This document shows positions 45,651 through 54,613 of a stretch of 64,000 bases of DNA, one piece after another. The DNA lies in the NCBI GenBank assembly GCA_052387815.1, contig JBQTIU010000039.1:1-64000 (forward strand). Reading direction: 5' to 3'. The notes below the pieces were generated by a model. It searched no databases. It was not told where the DNA came from and saw nothing but the letters and a program-made list of their open reading frames with translations. This DNA is from JBQTIU01 sp052387815 (GTDB taxonomy: Bacteria; Pseudomonadota; Alphaproteobacteria; CACIAM-22H2). The translations under genes and the position numbers were made by a program. How positions within the stretch are numbered: position 1 is the first letter of the stretch; every line of letters begins with the position of its first letter.

Positions 45651-46021
45651 TCAGGGGGGCGATGATGACGCCGGCGTTTGGTCACGACCCTGGGTCTGAC
45701 CGCCGATGAATCGCTCGCGAAGGACTCGCGAAAGATAATCGATAGCGTACACGGTCGCGATGAAGAGGATGATGATCAGGCACGCCTCTTCCAATTCGTA
45801 GGCGCGCAACCGGTCGCTGAGCAGGAAGCCGATTCGCCCGCGCCGATGATGCCGAGGATTGAGGCTGAGCGAACGTTGTGCTCGAACATGTCGAGCGTAT
45901 TGGACAGCATGATCGGCAATACCTGGGGCAGCCTGGCGAAGCGGATGACAGGCAACTCGTTGCCGCCCGGCGCCCTGACCGCGTCGATCTGTTTCCGGTC
46001 GAGGTTCTCCATATCCTCGGC
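45651..46021 (-). pseudogene. 3' remnant of phosphonate ABC permease (phnE), frameshifted
   Basis: Only the last third of a PhnE-type permease remains. From 46012 the frame reads MENLDRKQIDAVRAPGGNEL, PVIRFARLPQVLPIMLSNTL and VRSASILGIIGAG (the EAA region). At about 45835-45840 the frame must shift by one base to continue with IGFLLSDRLRAYELEEACLI, VYAIDYLSRVLRERFI and the stop at 45651-45653. A single missing G in GGCGGAATC would explain it. The N-terminal two thirds are absent, cut off where the nitrilase-type gene now ends. Confidence 0.8.
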
Positions 46022-46022
46022 G

Positions 46023-46949
46023 CTAGCCCGCCGGCGGGCGGGCGGCGGCGATGAGAGCGTAATGCTCCGGCCGGCGGTTGCGCTCGAAATCGAAGAAGCT
46101 CTTGTAGTAGGGCGCCATCGCCATGTCGCAGCGGTAGGTGATGAGCTCGTCGCCGAGGCCGGTGGTCATCGCCACGACATCTCCCGAGGGCGCCACGATA
46201 GCGCTGTGGCCCAGCATGTCGACGCCCTCCTCGCGGCCGGCCTTGGCGGCGGCGACGATCCACAGGCCGTTCTGGTAGGCGGCCGCCTGCATGCACACCA
46301 GATGATGGAAAGCGCGGTGCGCGTTGTGGTCGGGCCAGTCGGGAAGCTGGGCCGGCGAATTGAAGCCCAGCAGGACGAGATCGGCGCCCTCGAGGGCCAT
46401 CACCCGAAAGGTCTCGGGCCAGCGCCGGTCGTTGCAGATGCACATGCCGACCTTGGCCCCGAACGCCTCCCACACCGGGAACCCGAGATTCCCGTCCTCG
46501 AAATACAGCTTCTCCAGGTGCTGGAAGGGCAGGGTCGGATCGTTGACGGCACTGCCGGGCACGTGCACCTTGCGATACTTGCCGAGGATGCGGCCGTTGG
46601 GGTCGACGAGGACCGAGCTGTTGTAGCGGCGCGTGCCCCCGCCCTCGCGCGCGAGTTCGCAATAGCCGAGATAGAAGCCGATGCCGAGGCCGGCCGCCGC
46701 GTCGAACAGGGGCTGGGTCTCGGGTCCCGGCAGCGAGGGCTCGAAGAAGCGGTCGACCTCGGCCTGATCGGCGATGAACCAGCGCGGAAAGAAGGTGGTC
46801 AGCGCCATTTCGGGGAAGACGACAAGTTCCGAGCCGCGCGAAGCGGCCTGGCGGAGGAGGTCGATCATCCGCCCGACGACGGAACGGCGGGGCTCGGCGC
46901 GGGCGATGGGACCGAGTTGGCCGGCCCCCAGCGTCAGATAGCGTGACAT
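46023..46949 (-). CDS. N-carbamoyl-D-amino-acid hydrolase (nitrilase superfamily)
   Basis: 308 aa from ATG 46949. The catalytic triad is Glu47 (VVFPEMALTTFFPRW), Lys127 (GKYRKVHVPG) and Cys172 (CICNDRRWPE). The overall sequence follows Agrobacterium-type D-carbamoylases closely (GQLGPIARAEPRRSVVGRMI, PFQHLEKLYFEDGNLGFPV, FHHLVCMQAAAYQNGLWIVA). It converts N-carbamoyl-D-amino acids to D-amino acids, CO2 and ammonia in the cytosol. The next gene on the strand is an FAD amino-acid oxidase that could use the product. No hydantoinase is in the window. Confidence 0.88.
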   Translation of the reverse strand: MSRYLTLGAGQLGPIARAEPRRSVVGRMIDLLRQAASRGSELVVFPEMALTTFFPRWFIADQAEVDRFFEPSLPGPETQPLFDAAAGLGIGFYLGYCELAREGGGTRRYNSSVLVDPNGRILGKYRKVHVPGSAVNDPTLPFQHLEKLYFEDGNLGFPVWEAFGAKVGMCICNDRRWPETFRVMALEGADLVLLGFNSPAQLPDWPDHNAHRAFHHLVCMQAAAYQNGLWIVAAAKAGREEGVDMLGHSAIVAPSGDVVAMTTGLGDELITYRCDMAMAPYYKSFFDFERNRRPEHYALIAAARPPAG

Positions 46950-46987
46950 CGAAACCTCGCTCGTGCGTGGATGACCGGCGCCCTTCC

Positions 46988-48121
46988 CTAAGAGCCGGTC
47001 CGGAACCGCCGCGGCGACAGCTCGGCGGCCCGCACGCCGGCCTGCGTGAGGTCCTCGGGCAGGGCGTCGCGCTCGATCAAGCCGGCGAGCGCGCGCGCCA
47101 GCGCGGGCGAGGTCTTGATGCCATAGCCGCCTTGGCCGGCCAACCAATAGAACCCTTCGAGCTCGGGATCGCGGCCGACCACCGGCGAGCCGTCGGCCGC
47201 GAAGGTCCGCAAGCCGGCCCATTTGTGGGTCACGCGCTGGACGCTGAGCGTGGTCGCGCGCTCGAGACGCTCGACACCGATCGCCACATCGATGTCCTCG
47301 GGCTGGGCGTCAGTGGGCTCGCTCGGCGTGGCATCGGCGGGCGATACCAAGAGGCGCCCGGCGTCGGGCTTGAAATAGAACTCCTCGTCGATGTCGGTGA
47401 CGAGCGGCCACGATCCCACCTCCAGGCCCTCGGGCGGGTCGATATTGAAGGCGGTCCGGCGCTGGGGCACCAATCCGACCGGCCGGGCGCCGGCCATGGC
47501 GGCGACGCGGTCCGCCCACGCGCCGGCCGCGTTGACGACCAGGGCGGCTTCGAAACGTCCGGTGCTCGTGGCGATCTCGAAGGCGCCGTTCCGGTGCTCG
47601 AGCGCGCTGACCTCGGCGCCGGTCAGGATCGTCCCGCCACGGGCGCGGGCGCCCTTCAGGAATGCCTGATGGACCCCGTGCACGTCGAGGTCGAGCGAGC
47701 CCGGCTCGAAGATCGCCGCGGCGACGTAGTCCGGCCGCAGCACCGGAACCCGCTCTCGCGCCTCATCGGGGGCGATTTCGTAAAGCGCGGACGCGAACTC
47801 GCGGCCGCAGGCGAGTGCGGCGGCCACCGCCTGGCGCTGGTCGGTGCGCGCAATGGTGACCAGGCCGCGCGGCGCCACCAGGGGAGAATCGCTCAGTCCG
47901 TCGGGCGGGTGCTCGAAGAACGCGCGGCTCGCCCTCGCCAGGCGCCGGATGACCGCGTTGCCGTAATACTCGGTGAAGCTCGCCGCCGAGCGCCCGGTCG
48001 AGTGATAGCCGCAAAACGCTTCGCGCTCGACCACCACCACCTTGCGGGTTGCGGCGAGCTCGTAGGCAGCCGCCGCCCCGGCGATGCCGCCGCCGATCAC
48101 CAGCACCTCGTATGCGCTCAC
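46988..48121 (-). CDS. FAD-dependent amino-acid/amine oxidase (DAO family)
   Basis: 377 aa, GTG start at 48121 overlapping the upstream M20 gene stop (GTGA). The FAD-binding EVLVIGGGIAGAAAAYELAA is at the N-terminus, with STGRSAASFTEYYGNAVIRR next. VNAAGAWADRVAAMAGARPV and the C-terminal GFYWLAGQGGYGIKTSPALA are the second FAD contacts. The family oxidises D-amino acids, glycine, sarcosine or glycerol-3-phosphate. Placed between a D-carbamoylase and an M20 carbamoylase, oxidation of the freed amino acid is the likely job. Confidence 0.87.
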   Translation of the reverse strand: MSAYEVLVIGGGIAGAAAAYELAATRKVVVVEREAFCGYHSTGRSAASFTEYYGNAVIRRLARASRAFFEHPPDGLSDSPLVAPRGLVTIARTDQRQAVAAALACGREFASALYEIAPDEARERVPVLRPDYVAAAIFEPGSLDLDVHGVHQAFLKGARARGGTILTGAEVSALEHRNGAFEIATSTGRFEAALVVNAAGAWADRVAAMAGARPVGLVPQRRTAFNIDPPEGLEVGSWPLVTDIDEEFYFKPDAGRLLVSPADATPSEPTDAQPEDIDVAIGVERLERATTLSVQRVTHKWAGLRTFAADGSPVVGRDPELEGFYWLAGQGGYGIKTSPALARALAGLIERDALPEDLTQAGVRAAELSPRRFRTGS

Positions 48122-49413
48122 GACGCGGCCGGCCTCGCCTCGGCCTCGGTCGCGAGATAGAGGCCGAGGAGTCGCGCCGCCAGACGGAAATCGGCGATGT
48201 CCATTGCCTCGTCGGGGTTGTGGCTGCCATTGGCGTTGCGGATGAAGATCATGCCGGCGGGGACGCCGAGATTGGCGAACACCACGGCATCGTGGCCGGC
48301 GCCGCTCGCCATCTCGAGGGCGGGAATGCCGAGCTCCCGACTCGCCCGCGCGAGCCGCGCGCGCACGCCTTGATCGAGGCGCGCCGGCGCGCAATAGCTG
48401 GGCTCGCCCAAATCGAAGCGCACGCCGTACCGCGTCTCGAGCTCGGCCGCCAGCTCCTTTGCCCGCGCGCGCATCGCGTCCATCGTGCGGTCGGACAGGC
48501 TGCGGAAGTCGAGCACGAAGCGCGTCTCGCCCGCGACCTTGGTGGGTCCGTGATGCAAGGGGTCGGTGGTGAACTCGCCGACCGTGAAGGTCAGATCCTG
48601 GCCCTCGCCTTCGAGCCGCACCCAGTCCTCGTGGAGCCGATGGACAAGCGCCGCCGTCGCGGCCACGGCGTCGCGCCGCAAGGTCCGCGGCAGCGCCCCC
48701 GAATGGCCGTAGGCGCCGAGGCAGCGCGCCCGCCGGAAGCGCAGGCAGCCGCGGATGCCGGTGACGAGCCCTAAGGCCACGCCGCCGCCTTCCAAGACCG
48801 GTCCCTGTTCGATATGCACCTCGAGGTAGCCGCGCAGGCACGAGCGCGTGAGATAGGGCTCGCCGCGGCGAATGGCCGCGACATCGCAAGCGCACTCGGC
48901 CATGTGCTCGGCGAGCGTGCGCCCGGAGTCCGACCGCCGGACCCCGTCGAGGACCGCAGGCGGCAGGAGTCCGAAGGCCGCATGGGCGCCGACATAGCCG
49001 AAATCGAACCACGCCGCCTCCTCGGCTCGGATCGCCATGACCGTGAGGTCGAAGGCGGGGGCAAGCCCGGCCTGCCGGAAGCCGGCCAGCGCCGCCAGCC
49101 CCGCGACCACGCCGGCGGCGCCGTCGAAATTGCCGCCCTGCGGGACCGAATCGAGATGCGAGCCGATGACGAAGGCCGGCGCGGCCCGGTCGCGCCCGGG
49201 CAGGGTCATGTACAGATTGGCCGCGGCATCGAGCGCGATCTCGAGGCCCAGGTCTTCGGCCGCCGCCTGCGCGATGTCGTGCCCGGCCTGCTCGCCCGGC
49301 CCGTAGGAGTCGCGCACGATGCCCCGTCCGCGACGGGTGCGGGCCGCCAGCGCATCGAAAAGCCGTTCGGCCAATCCGATATCCGGCTCGGGCCACCCAC
49401 CCGCTTCGGCCAT
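48118..49413 (-). CDS. M20 family Zn-dependent amidohydrolase (N-carbamoyl-L-amino acid hydrolase/allantoate type)
   Basis: 431 aa. The two-metal site is recognisable: GSHLDSVPQGGNFDGAAGVV (His and bridging Asp), RAEEAAWFDFGYVGA (Glu), HIEQGPVLE (His/Glu) and the C-terminal His in ANGSHNPDEAMDIADF. YGHSGALPRTLRRDA and FTVGEFTTDPLHH belong to the dimerisation domain. Related enzymes split N-carbamoyl-L-amino acids, allantoate or ureidoglycine. It is coupled to the FAD oxidase gene, so both D and L N-carbamoyl compounds might be handled here. Confidence 0.88.
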   Translation of the reverse strand: MAEAGGWPEPDIGLAERLFDALAARTRRGRGIVRDSYGPGEQAGHDIAQAAAEDLGLEIALDAAANLYMTLPGRDRAAPAFVIGSHLDSVPQGGNFDGAAGVVAGLAALAGFRQAGLAPAFDLTVMAIRAEEAAWFDFGYVGAHAAFGLLPPAVLDGVRRSDSGRTLAEHMAECACDVAAIRRGEPYLTRSCLRGYLEVHIEQGPVLEGGGVALGLVTGIRGCLRFRRARCLGAYGHSGALPRTLRRDAVAATAALVHRLHEDWVRLEGEGQDLTFTVGEFTTDPLHHGPTKVAGETRFVLDFRSLSDRTMDAMRARAKELAAELETRYGVRFDLGEPSYCAPARLDQGVRARLARASRELGIPALEMASGAGHDAVVFANLGVPAGMIFIRNANGSHNPDEAMDIADFRLAARLLGLYLATEAEARPAAS

Positions 49414-49480
49414 GCTTCCTCACTCCCCATCTCTATCTCTTTGCGCGATCCGCGGCGCCCTCGCGCGCCCCGCGTCACGT

Positions 49481-50728
49481 TCAGCCGCCGAGCTTGTCCT
49501 CGAACGGGAAGGTGCTCAAGATCTGGTAGCCGGTCTCGGTGACCAGGACCTGCTGTTCGAGCTTGACGCCCTCCGCCCCGCCCTCTTCGCCGACATAGCT
49601 TTCGATGCAGATCGTCATGTTGGGCTCGAGCACGGCGTCGTAGCCCGAGGCCGCGAAGTCCTGGCGGTGAGGGACCCGCGGCCACTCATCGCACAGGCCC
49701 ACCCCGTGGGCGATGCCCGAATAGCGGTTGGCCGCGTAGGCGTCGGGAATGCGCCACGCCTGGTCCGCAAACTCGGCCATTGAAATGCCCGGCTTGACGA
49801 GCTCGAGGTTGGCGTGGATCTGCTCCAGGGCGAGGCCGTAAAGCTGGCGCTGCTCGGGCGTCGCCCGGTTCGGGCCGCACAGGAAGGTGCGCGAGAGGTC
49901 GGCGCAATAGCCGAACGGGCCGATCAGGTCGGTGTCGAAGGCGACGAGGTCGCCGGGCCGGATCACGCGCTCCCCGCACTCCTTGAACCAGGGGTTGGTC
50001 CGCCCGCCGGAGGCCAGGAGGCGGGTCTCCATCCATTCGCCGCCGAGGCGGATGTTGGTGTCGCAGAGCAGCGCCCACAGCTCGTTCTCGGTGAGGCCGG
50101 GCCGCAGCGCCTCGTGCATGCGCGCCATGCCCGCCTCGCAGACGGCGATCGATTGGCTCATGCACGCGATCTCGTCGCTCGATTTGACGGCGCGCGCGAG
50201 CTCGCAGGGTTCCTGTGCGTCGACGATCTCGAACCCGAGGGCTTCGAGCGCCTTCCATCCCGGGGGATCGATATGGTCGATGGCGATCCGCGCACCGGCG
50301 CCGCACCGTTCGCGGAACAGATCGGCCATCTGGTTGGCCCACTCGCGCACGCGCTCGGCGAGTCGGTTGCCGCACGAATAGAAGAACCACGAGCGGGCCG
50401 GGCGGACCTCGCCGATGGTCTCGAGCCCGTCCGACAGGTGGCCGCAACCGTGGAAATCGAACAGGACGCAACGGCCCGCGGCCGGCACGAAGCAATAGCG
50501 CGCGGGGTTGTGGAGGGTCCACACCGCCATGTTGCGGCTGCCGGTGGCATAGCGGATGTTGATCGGGTCGTAGAGCACGGCGGCGGCGATGTCGAGCCGC
50601 TTGAGCTGGGCCTGCAAGCGGCCCAGCCGGTAGCCGCGCAGCCGCACCATGTCGATCTGGCCTTCGTGGTCCTTGATGGCGAAGCCGGGCGAGGTCTTGG
50701 CGAGACGGAGCGGGTCGGGCCTGGGCAT
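49481..50728 (-). CDS. DddP-like M24 metallo-lyase or peptidase
   Basis: 415 aa. M24 pita-bread fold with all metal ligands: Asp265, Asp267, Asp277, His341, Glu376 and Glu391. The text between, GGEWMETRLLASGGRTNPWF, then AFDTDLIGPFGYCADLSR, then HGVGLCDEWP, closely follows DMSP lyase DddP from roseobacters, including the Asp347 proposed as base. Creatinase, the other M24 option beside a sarcosine-oxidase-like gene, lacks these metal ligands, so it is less likely. Homologues with unproven activity exist, so DMSP cleavage to acrylate and DMS is a hypothesis. It starts 3 bases after the FAD oxidase stop. Confidence 0.75.
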   Translation of the reverse strand: MPRPDPLRLAKTSPGFAIKDHEGQIDMVRLRGYRLGRLQAQLKRLDIAAAVLYDPINIRYATGSRNMAVWTLHNPARYCFVPAAGRCVLFDFHGCGHLSDGLETIGEVRPARSWFFYSCGNRLAERVREWANQMADLFRERCGAGARIAIDHIDPPGWKALEALGFEIVDAQEPCELARAVKSSDEIACMSQSIAVCEAGMARMHEALRPGLTENELWALLCDTNIRLGGEWMETRLLASGGRTNPWFKECGERVIRPGDLVAFDTDLIGPFGYCADLSRTFLCGPNRATPEQRQLYGLALEQIHANLELVKPGISMAEFADQAWRIPDAYAANRYSGIAHGVGLCDEWPRVPHRQDFAASGYDAVLEPNMTICIESYVGEEGGAEGVKLEQQVLVTETGYQILSTFPFEDKLGG

Positions 50729-50731
50729 CGG

Positions 50732-52078
50732 TCAGCTCCACGGGAACGGGCTGTGCGAGACCGGATGCAGCCTGCCCTCGGCGAAGCGCGAGAAGGCGAA
50801 GGGCTGGAGGAGGCGGCTGCGCGGCTGGCCGACGATCTCCTGGGCGACCAGCTTGCCGACCGCGATCATCTTGTAGCCGTGGTTCGAGTCGGCGATGATG
50901 CGGCAGTTCTGGCGGAAGACGTCGATCACCGGGAAGCTGTCCGGCGTGAAGCAGCCGATGCCCCCCGACGGCTCCTTCTTGTACCGCCCCGACTTGCCGA
51001 CGTAGCGCTTCTGGCAAAAGGCCAGGGCCGAACACCACAGGTGGGCGAATTCGGCATCGGTGATGAACTCCGGCGATTCGGGGCCGTAAGGATCGACCGC
51101 GACCTCGTCCGGATCGCCCTCGACCTGGTAGGGCATGGCGCCGCCCTGGACGCCCTTGAAGTGGAAGTCGGGCTTGTAATAGATGCCCCACATCCGGTCG
51201 GTGATCAGCGAGCCGTCGACGTCGGAATGGAGCGGCTCGTCGGTGTCGACATGGATCACGGGCGGCATCTTGCCGTCGTCGGTGAGCCCGAACTCGGGCT
51301 CGACGCCGAGCGTCCCTTCCTCGAGACACCAATATTTCCACATCCTTACGCCGCGATGCAGGTTTCCGTCGCGGCCCTTGATGTCGATGCGCTTGGGCAG
51401 GTCCAGCATGTTCCAGATCTGGTTGATCCACGGGCCGACCCCGACCACGACGTCCTCGCAACCGATATCGCCGCGATCGGTCGCCACCGCGGTGATGGCG
51501 CCGGAGTTCGACCCCGACTGGAAGCCCGTCACCTTGACGCCCGAGAGGATGCGCACGCCCTCGCGCTCGGCCTTGGCGGCGAGGCCGTACATCGAGGCCC
51601 GGTTGTTGGCGTAGCCGCCCTTCTTCTCGTGCAGGACCGAGGTGATCCCCTTGGCCTGCCAGTCGCCGAACAGGGCGCGCATGTACTTCTCGCAGTCGGC
51701 CGCGCCTTCGACGAACACGGAGCCGTAGCCGATGTCCTTCTGCTGGCGGGCGATCTGGGCCACGTCCTCGTGCATCACCTCCGGGCTGATCTGCATGTAG
51801 CCGACCGGATTGTAGCGGAAGGCTTTGGGGTCGCTTTCCCAGATCGCCACGCATTCGGCCATCAGTTCCCGCATCGCCGGCTGGAAGTAATTGTTGCGGA
51901 CCACGCCGCAGGCGATGCCCGAGGCGCCGGCGGCGATCCCGGTCTTGTCGATCACCAGGATGTCTGCCCCGCTGCCCTTGCGGCGCGCCTTGAGTTCGAG
52001 CGCCAGGTGGTAGGCGGTCGACAGGCCGTGCACACCGGCGCCGATGATCACATGCTTGGCATGGCCGGGCATCGTCAT
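50732..52078 (-). CDS. FAD-dependent oxidoreductase, sarcosine oxidase beta-like
   Basis: 448 aa from ATG 52078 with GGAGA seven bases upstream. The N-terminal HVIIGAGVHGLSTAYHLALE binds FAD, IACGVVRNNYFQPAMRELMA follows, and late residues GGIGCFTPDSFPVIDVFRQN and IIADSNHGYKMIAVGKLVAQ resemble sarcosine oxidase beta subunits and dimethylglycine-type oxidases. It probably oxidises an N-methyl or secondary amine. It is the first gene of a two-gene unit with the DddP-like protein and is divergent from the PuuE-like gene across a 154-bp promoter region. Confidence 0.8.
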   Translation of the reverse strand: MTMPGHAKHVIIGAGVHGLSTAYHLALELKARRKGSGADILVIDKTGIAAGASGIACGVVRNNYFQPAMRELMAECVAIWESDPKAFRYNPVGYMQISPEVMHEDVAQIARQQKDIGYGSVFVEGAADCEKYMRALFGDWQAKGITSVLHEKKGGYANNRASMYGLAAKAEREGVRILSGVKVTGFQSGSNSGAITAVATDRGDIGCEDVVVGVGPWINQIWNMLDLPKRIDIKGRDGNLHRGVRMWKYWCLEEGTLGVEPEFGLTDDGKMPPVIHVDTDEPLHSDVDGSLITDRMWGIYYKPDFHFKGVQGGAMPYQVEGDPDEVAVDPYGPESPEFITDAEFAHLWCSALAFCQKRYVGKSGRYKKEPSGGIGCFTPDSFPVIDVFRQNCRIIADSNHGYKMIAVGKLVAQEIVGQPRSRLLQPFAFSRFAEGRLHPVSHSPFPWS

Positions 52079-52232
52079 GGCGGAGATCTCCCTCGTGCGG
52101 GCGGCAGGGCCCGACCCATGATATAGCCGGGCGGAGGGGGCCGCGCCACATCCCTCCTCGACATTCCCGTTCACCCTCGCGGCCCGGCGCGCTATCGTCG
52201 CGGCACGGGAAGCGGCGTTCGAGGGGGCGCGG

Positions 52233-53153
52233 ATGGCCGGCCAGGGGCGCGATCTCGTCGGCTATGGGAACCGGCCGCCGCAGGTGCGCTGGCCGGGCGG
52301 CGCGCGGGTTGCGGTCAACTTCGTGCTCAACTACGAGGAGGGCGGCGAGCGTTGCATCCTCGACGGCGATGCGACTTCGGAATCGCGGCTGTCCGACTTG
52401 TTCATGCCATCGCCGCTGCAGGGCGCAAGGAACCTGCTCATCGAATCGGCCTACGAGTACGGGTCGCGGGTCGGGTTCTGGCGCTTGCTGCGCGTGTTCG
52501 CCGAGCGCGGCGTGCCGGTCAGCGTCTATGCGGTCGGCCTGGCGCTGGCGCGCAACCCGGCCGCGGCCGAGGCGATGGTCGCCGAGGGCTGCGACATCGT
52601 CGACCATGGCTGGCGCTGGATCGACTATCACGGCATGGACGAGGCGCTCGAACGCGAGCACATGCGCCTCTCGATCGAGACCATCGAACGGCTGACCGGA
52701 TCGCGCCCGCGCGGCTGGTATGTCGGCACGCCCAGCGCCAATACGCGCCGGCTGGTGGTCGAAGAGGGCGGGTTCCTCTACGACAGCGACGCCTACAACG
52801 ACGAGCTGCCCTACTGGACCCATGCGCACGCGCGGCCTCACCTCATCATCCCGCATACGCTCGACACCAACGATACGCGGCTCGCGCGCGGGCTCGGTTG
52901 GGCGCAAGCCGAGGACCTCTTCACCTGCCTCAGGGACGAGTTCGATGCCCTCTACCGCGAGGGCGAGGCGGACCCACGGATGATGACCGTGGCGGTCCAC
53001 TGCCGGCTGGCCGGCAAGCCCGCGAGATGCGCCGCCTTCGCCAAGTTCGTCGATCACGTGCTGGGCCACGAGCGCGTGTGGACCTGCCGGCGCATCGAGA
53101 TCGCCGAGCACTGGCTGCGCCACCATCCTCCCGACGCGCCGCCACCGCCATGA
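52233..53153 (+). CDS. Polysaccharide deacetylase-fold amidohydrolase, PuuE allantoinase-like
   Basis: 306 aa, ATG 52233 with GAGGGGG upstream. It reads as PuuE-type: VGYGNRPPQVRWPGGARVAV, NFVLNYEEGGERCILDGDA, YEYGSRVGFWRLLRVFAERG, VDHGWRWIDYHGMDEALERE, GWYVGTPSANTRRLVVEEGG and DSDAYNDELPYWT. PuuE cleaves the allantoin ring without a classical metal site, and related proteins act on other ureides or formamides. It starts a five-gene plus-strand run and its stop overlaps the next start (ATGA). Together with the carbamoyl hydrolases across the divergent promoter, ureide use is likely. Confidence 0.85.
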   Translation: MAGQGRDLVGYGNRPPQVRWPGGARVAVNFVLNYEEGGERCILDGDATSESRLSDLFMPSPLQGARNLLIESAYEYGSRVGFWRLLRVFAERGVPVSVYAVGLALARNPAAAEAMVAEGCDIVDHGWRWIDYHGMDEALEREHMRLSIETIERLTGSRPRGWYVGTPSANTRRLVVEEGGFLYDSDAYNDELPYWTHAHARPHLIIPHTLDTNDTRLARGLGWAQAEDLFTCLRDEFDALYREGEADPRMMTVAVHCRLAGKPARCAAFAKFVDHVLGHERVWTCRRIEIAEHWLRHHPPDAPPPP

Positions 53154-54613
53154 CCGAGCTTGCTCGTGCCGACATCGTGATCCGCAACGGCGCCGTCATC
53201 GACGGCTCCGGCGCGCCCCGCTTCGCCGCCGACCTGGCCCTGTCCGCGGACCGGGTCCTCGCCATGGGGTCGCTCGGCCGCGTCGCGGCGGCGGTCGAGA
53301 TCGACGCCAGCGGCCGGATCGTCGCGCCGGGCTTCATCGACGCCCACACGCATGACGACTGCGCGCTGTTGTCGATGCCGGACATGACCCCGAAGGTGAG
53401 CCAGGGTATCACCACGCTGATCGCCGGCAATTGCGGCGTCAGCCTGGCGCCGCTGGTGCTCGCCGGGCCGCCGCCGCCGCCCCTCGACCTCCTGCACACC
53501 GAAGCCGGCTGGTACCGCTTCCCCCGTTTCGCGGACTACGTGGCCGCCCTCGGCGAGCGGCCGCCCGCCGTCAATTGCGCGCTGCTCGTCGGCCATATCA
53601 CCTTGCGGCACGGCGCCATGGATCGCCTCGAGCGCGCCGCGCGCGCGGCCGAGATCGCGGCCATGCAGAATTGCGTGCGCGAGGCGATGGCGGAAGGCGC
53701 AATCGGCATCAGCACCGGGCTCGATTATCCCGGCGCCGTCGCCGCGCCGACCGCGGAAGTGATCGCGCTGGTGGCGGCGGTGAAGCCGTATGGCGGCCTC
53801 TATTGCTGCCATCATCGCAACTATTTCGAGGGGCTGGAAGCGGCGCTGGAGGAGGCGTTTCTGATCGGCCGCCGGGCCGGCGTGCCGCTCCTGCTGTCCC
53901 ACCACCAGGTCGCCGGCGCGGCCAATTTCGGCAAGGGGCCCATGACCCTGGCGATGATCGAGCGGGCGCGGCGCGAGGCCGCGATCGGCCTCGATGCCTA
54001 CCCCTACGACGCCAGCTCGAAAACCCTCGATCCCGGCCGCGCCGTCCCCGGGGTGAGGATCATGATCACGTGGTCCAAGCCCCATCCCGAGATGGTCGGC
54101 CGCGAGCTCGACGACATCGCCCGCCAGTGGACCTTGAGCGACAGCCAGGCGGCGGAGCGTCTGTTGCCCGCCGGCGCGATCTATTTCCAGCTCAGCGACG
54201 ACGACGTCCGCGCCATTCTTGCCGACCCGCACACCATGATCGGCTCCGACGGCTTGCCCCATGACGTCCATCCCCATCCCCGGCTGTGGGGCGCGTTCCC
54301 GCGGGTGCTGGGGCATTATGTCCGCGAGCTTGGTCTGCTGTCGCTGGAGGAGGCCGTGCGGCGGATGACCGGCCTGCCGGCGCGCTGGTTCGGCCTTCGC
54401 GATCGCGGCCGGCTCGGCCCCGGGGCCTTCGCCGACCTCGTGATCTTCGACCCCGAAACGATCCTTGACCGCGCCACCTTCGCCGAGCCGGCCCGGCCGG
54501 CGGCCGGGATCGACACGGTGATCGTCAACGGCCAGGTGGTATGGGCCGGCGGCGCCCATACCGGGGCGCGGCCCGGACGCGTGCTCAAGCGCGACCCGAC
54601 CGCCGGCGAATGA
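53150..54613 (+). CDS. D-aminoacylase / N-acyl-D-amino-acid deacylase family
   Basis: 487 aa, start overlapping the previous stop. The amidohydrolase barrel has the metal pair His66 and His68 (GFIDAHTHDD), the bridging Cys95 of D-aminoacylases (IAGNCGVS), histidines in LLLSHHQVAGAANFG, and the late catalytic Asp in MIGSDGLPHDVHPHPRLWGA. ADLVIFDPETILDRATF and VIVNGQVVWAGGAHTGARPG close the beta-sandwich. It removes acyl groups from N-acyl-D-amino acids, or an analogous amide. This gives a D-amino acid for oxidation, in line with the neighbouring D-carbamoylase. Confidence 0.88.
   Translation: MTELARADIVIRNGAVIDGSGAPRFAADLALSADRVLAMGSLGRVAAAVEIDASGRIVAPGFIDAHTHDDCALLSMPDMTPKVSQGITTLIAGNCGVSLAPLVLAGPPPPPLDLLHTEAGWYRFPRFADYVAALGERPPAVNCALLVGHITLRHGAMDRLERAARAAEIAAMQNCVREAMAEGAIGISTGLDYPGAVAAPTAEVIALVAAVKPYGGLYCCHHRNYFEGLEAALEEAFLIGRRAGVPLLLSHHQVAGAANFGKGPMTLAMIERARREAAIGLDAYPYDASSKTLDPGRAVPGVRIMITWSKPHPEMVGRELDDIARQWTLSDSQAAERLLPAGAIYFQLSDDDVRAILADPHTMIGSDGLPHDVHPHPRLWGAFPRVLGHYVRELGLLSLEEAVRRMTGLPARWFGLRDRGRLGPGAFADLVIFDPETILDRATFAEPARPAAGIDTVIVNGQVVWAGGAHTGARPGRVLKRDPTAGE

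Noticed and set aside
49481..50728. Creatinase (creatine amidinohydrolase)
   Set aside because: The context (sarcosine-oxidase-like neighbour, distant creatininase) is tempting, but creatinases lack the metal-binding Asp-x-Asp...Asp/His/Glu/Glu set that is complete here.
49686..53126. Open minus-strand frame of more than 1,100 codons across the DddP-like and FAD genes
   Set aside because: It is a shadow frame: translation is Arg/Pro/His-rich with no family motifs, and both real genes in other frames have full catalytic residues. Long chance ORFs are expected at this GC content.
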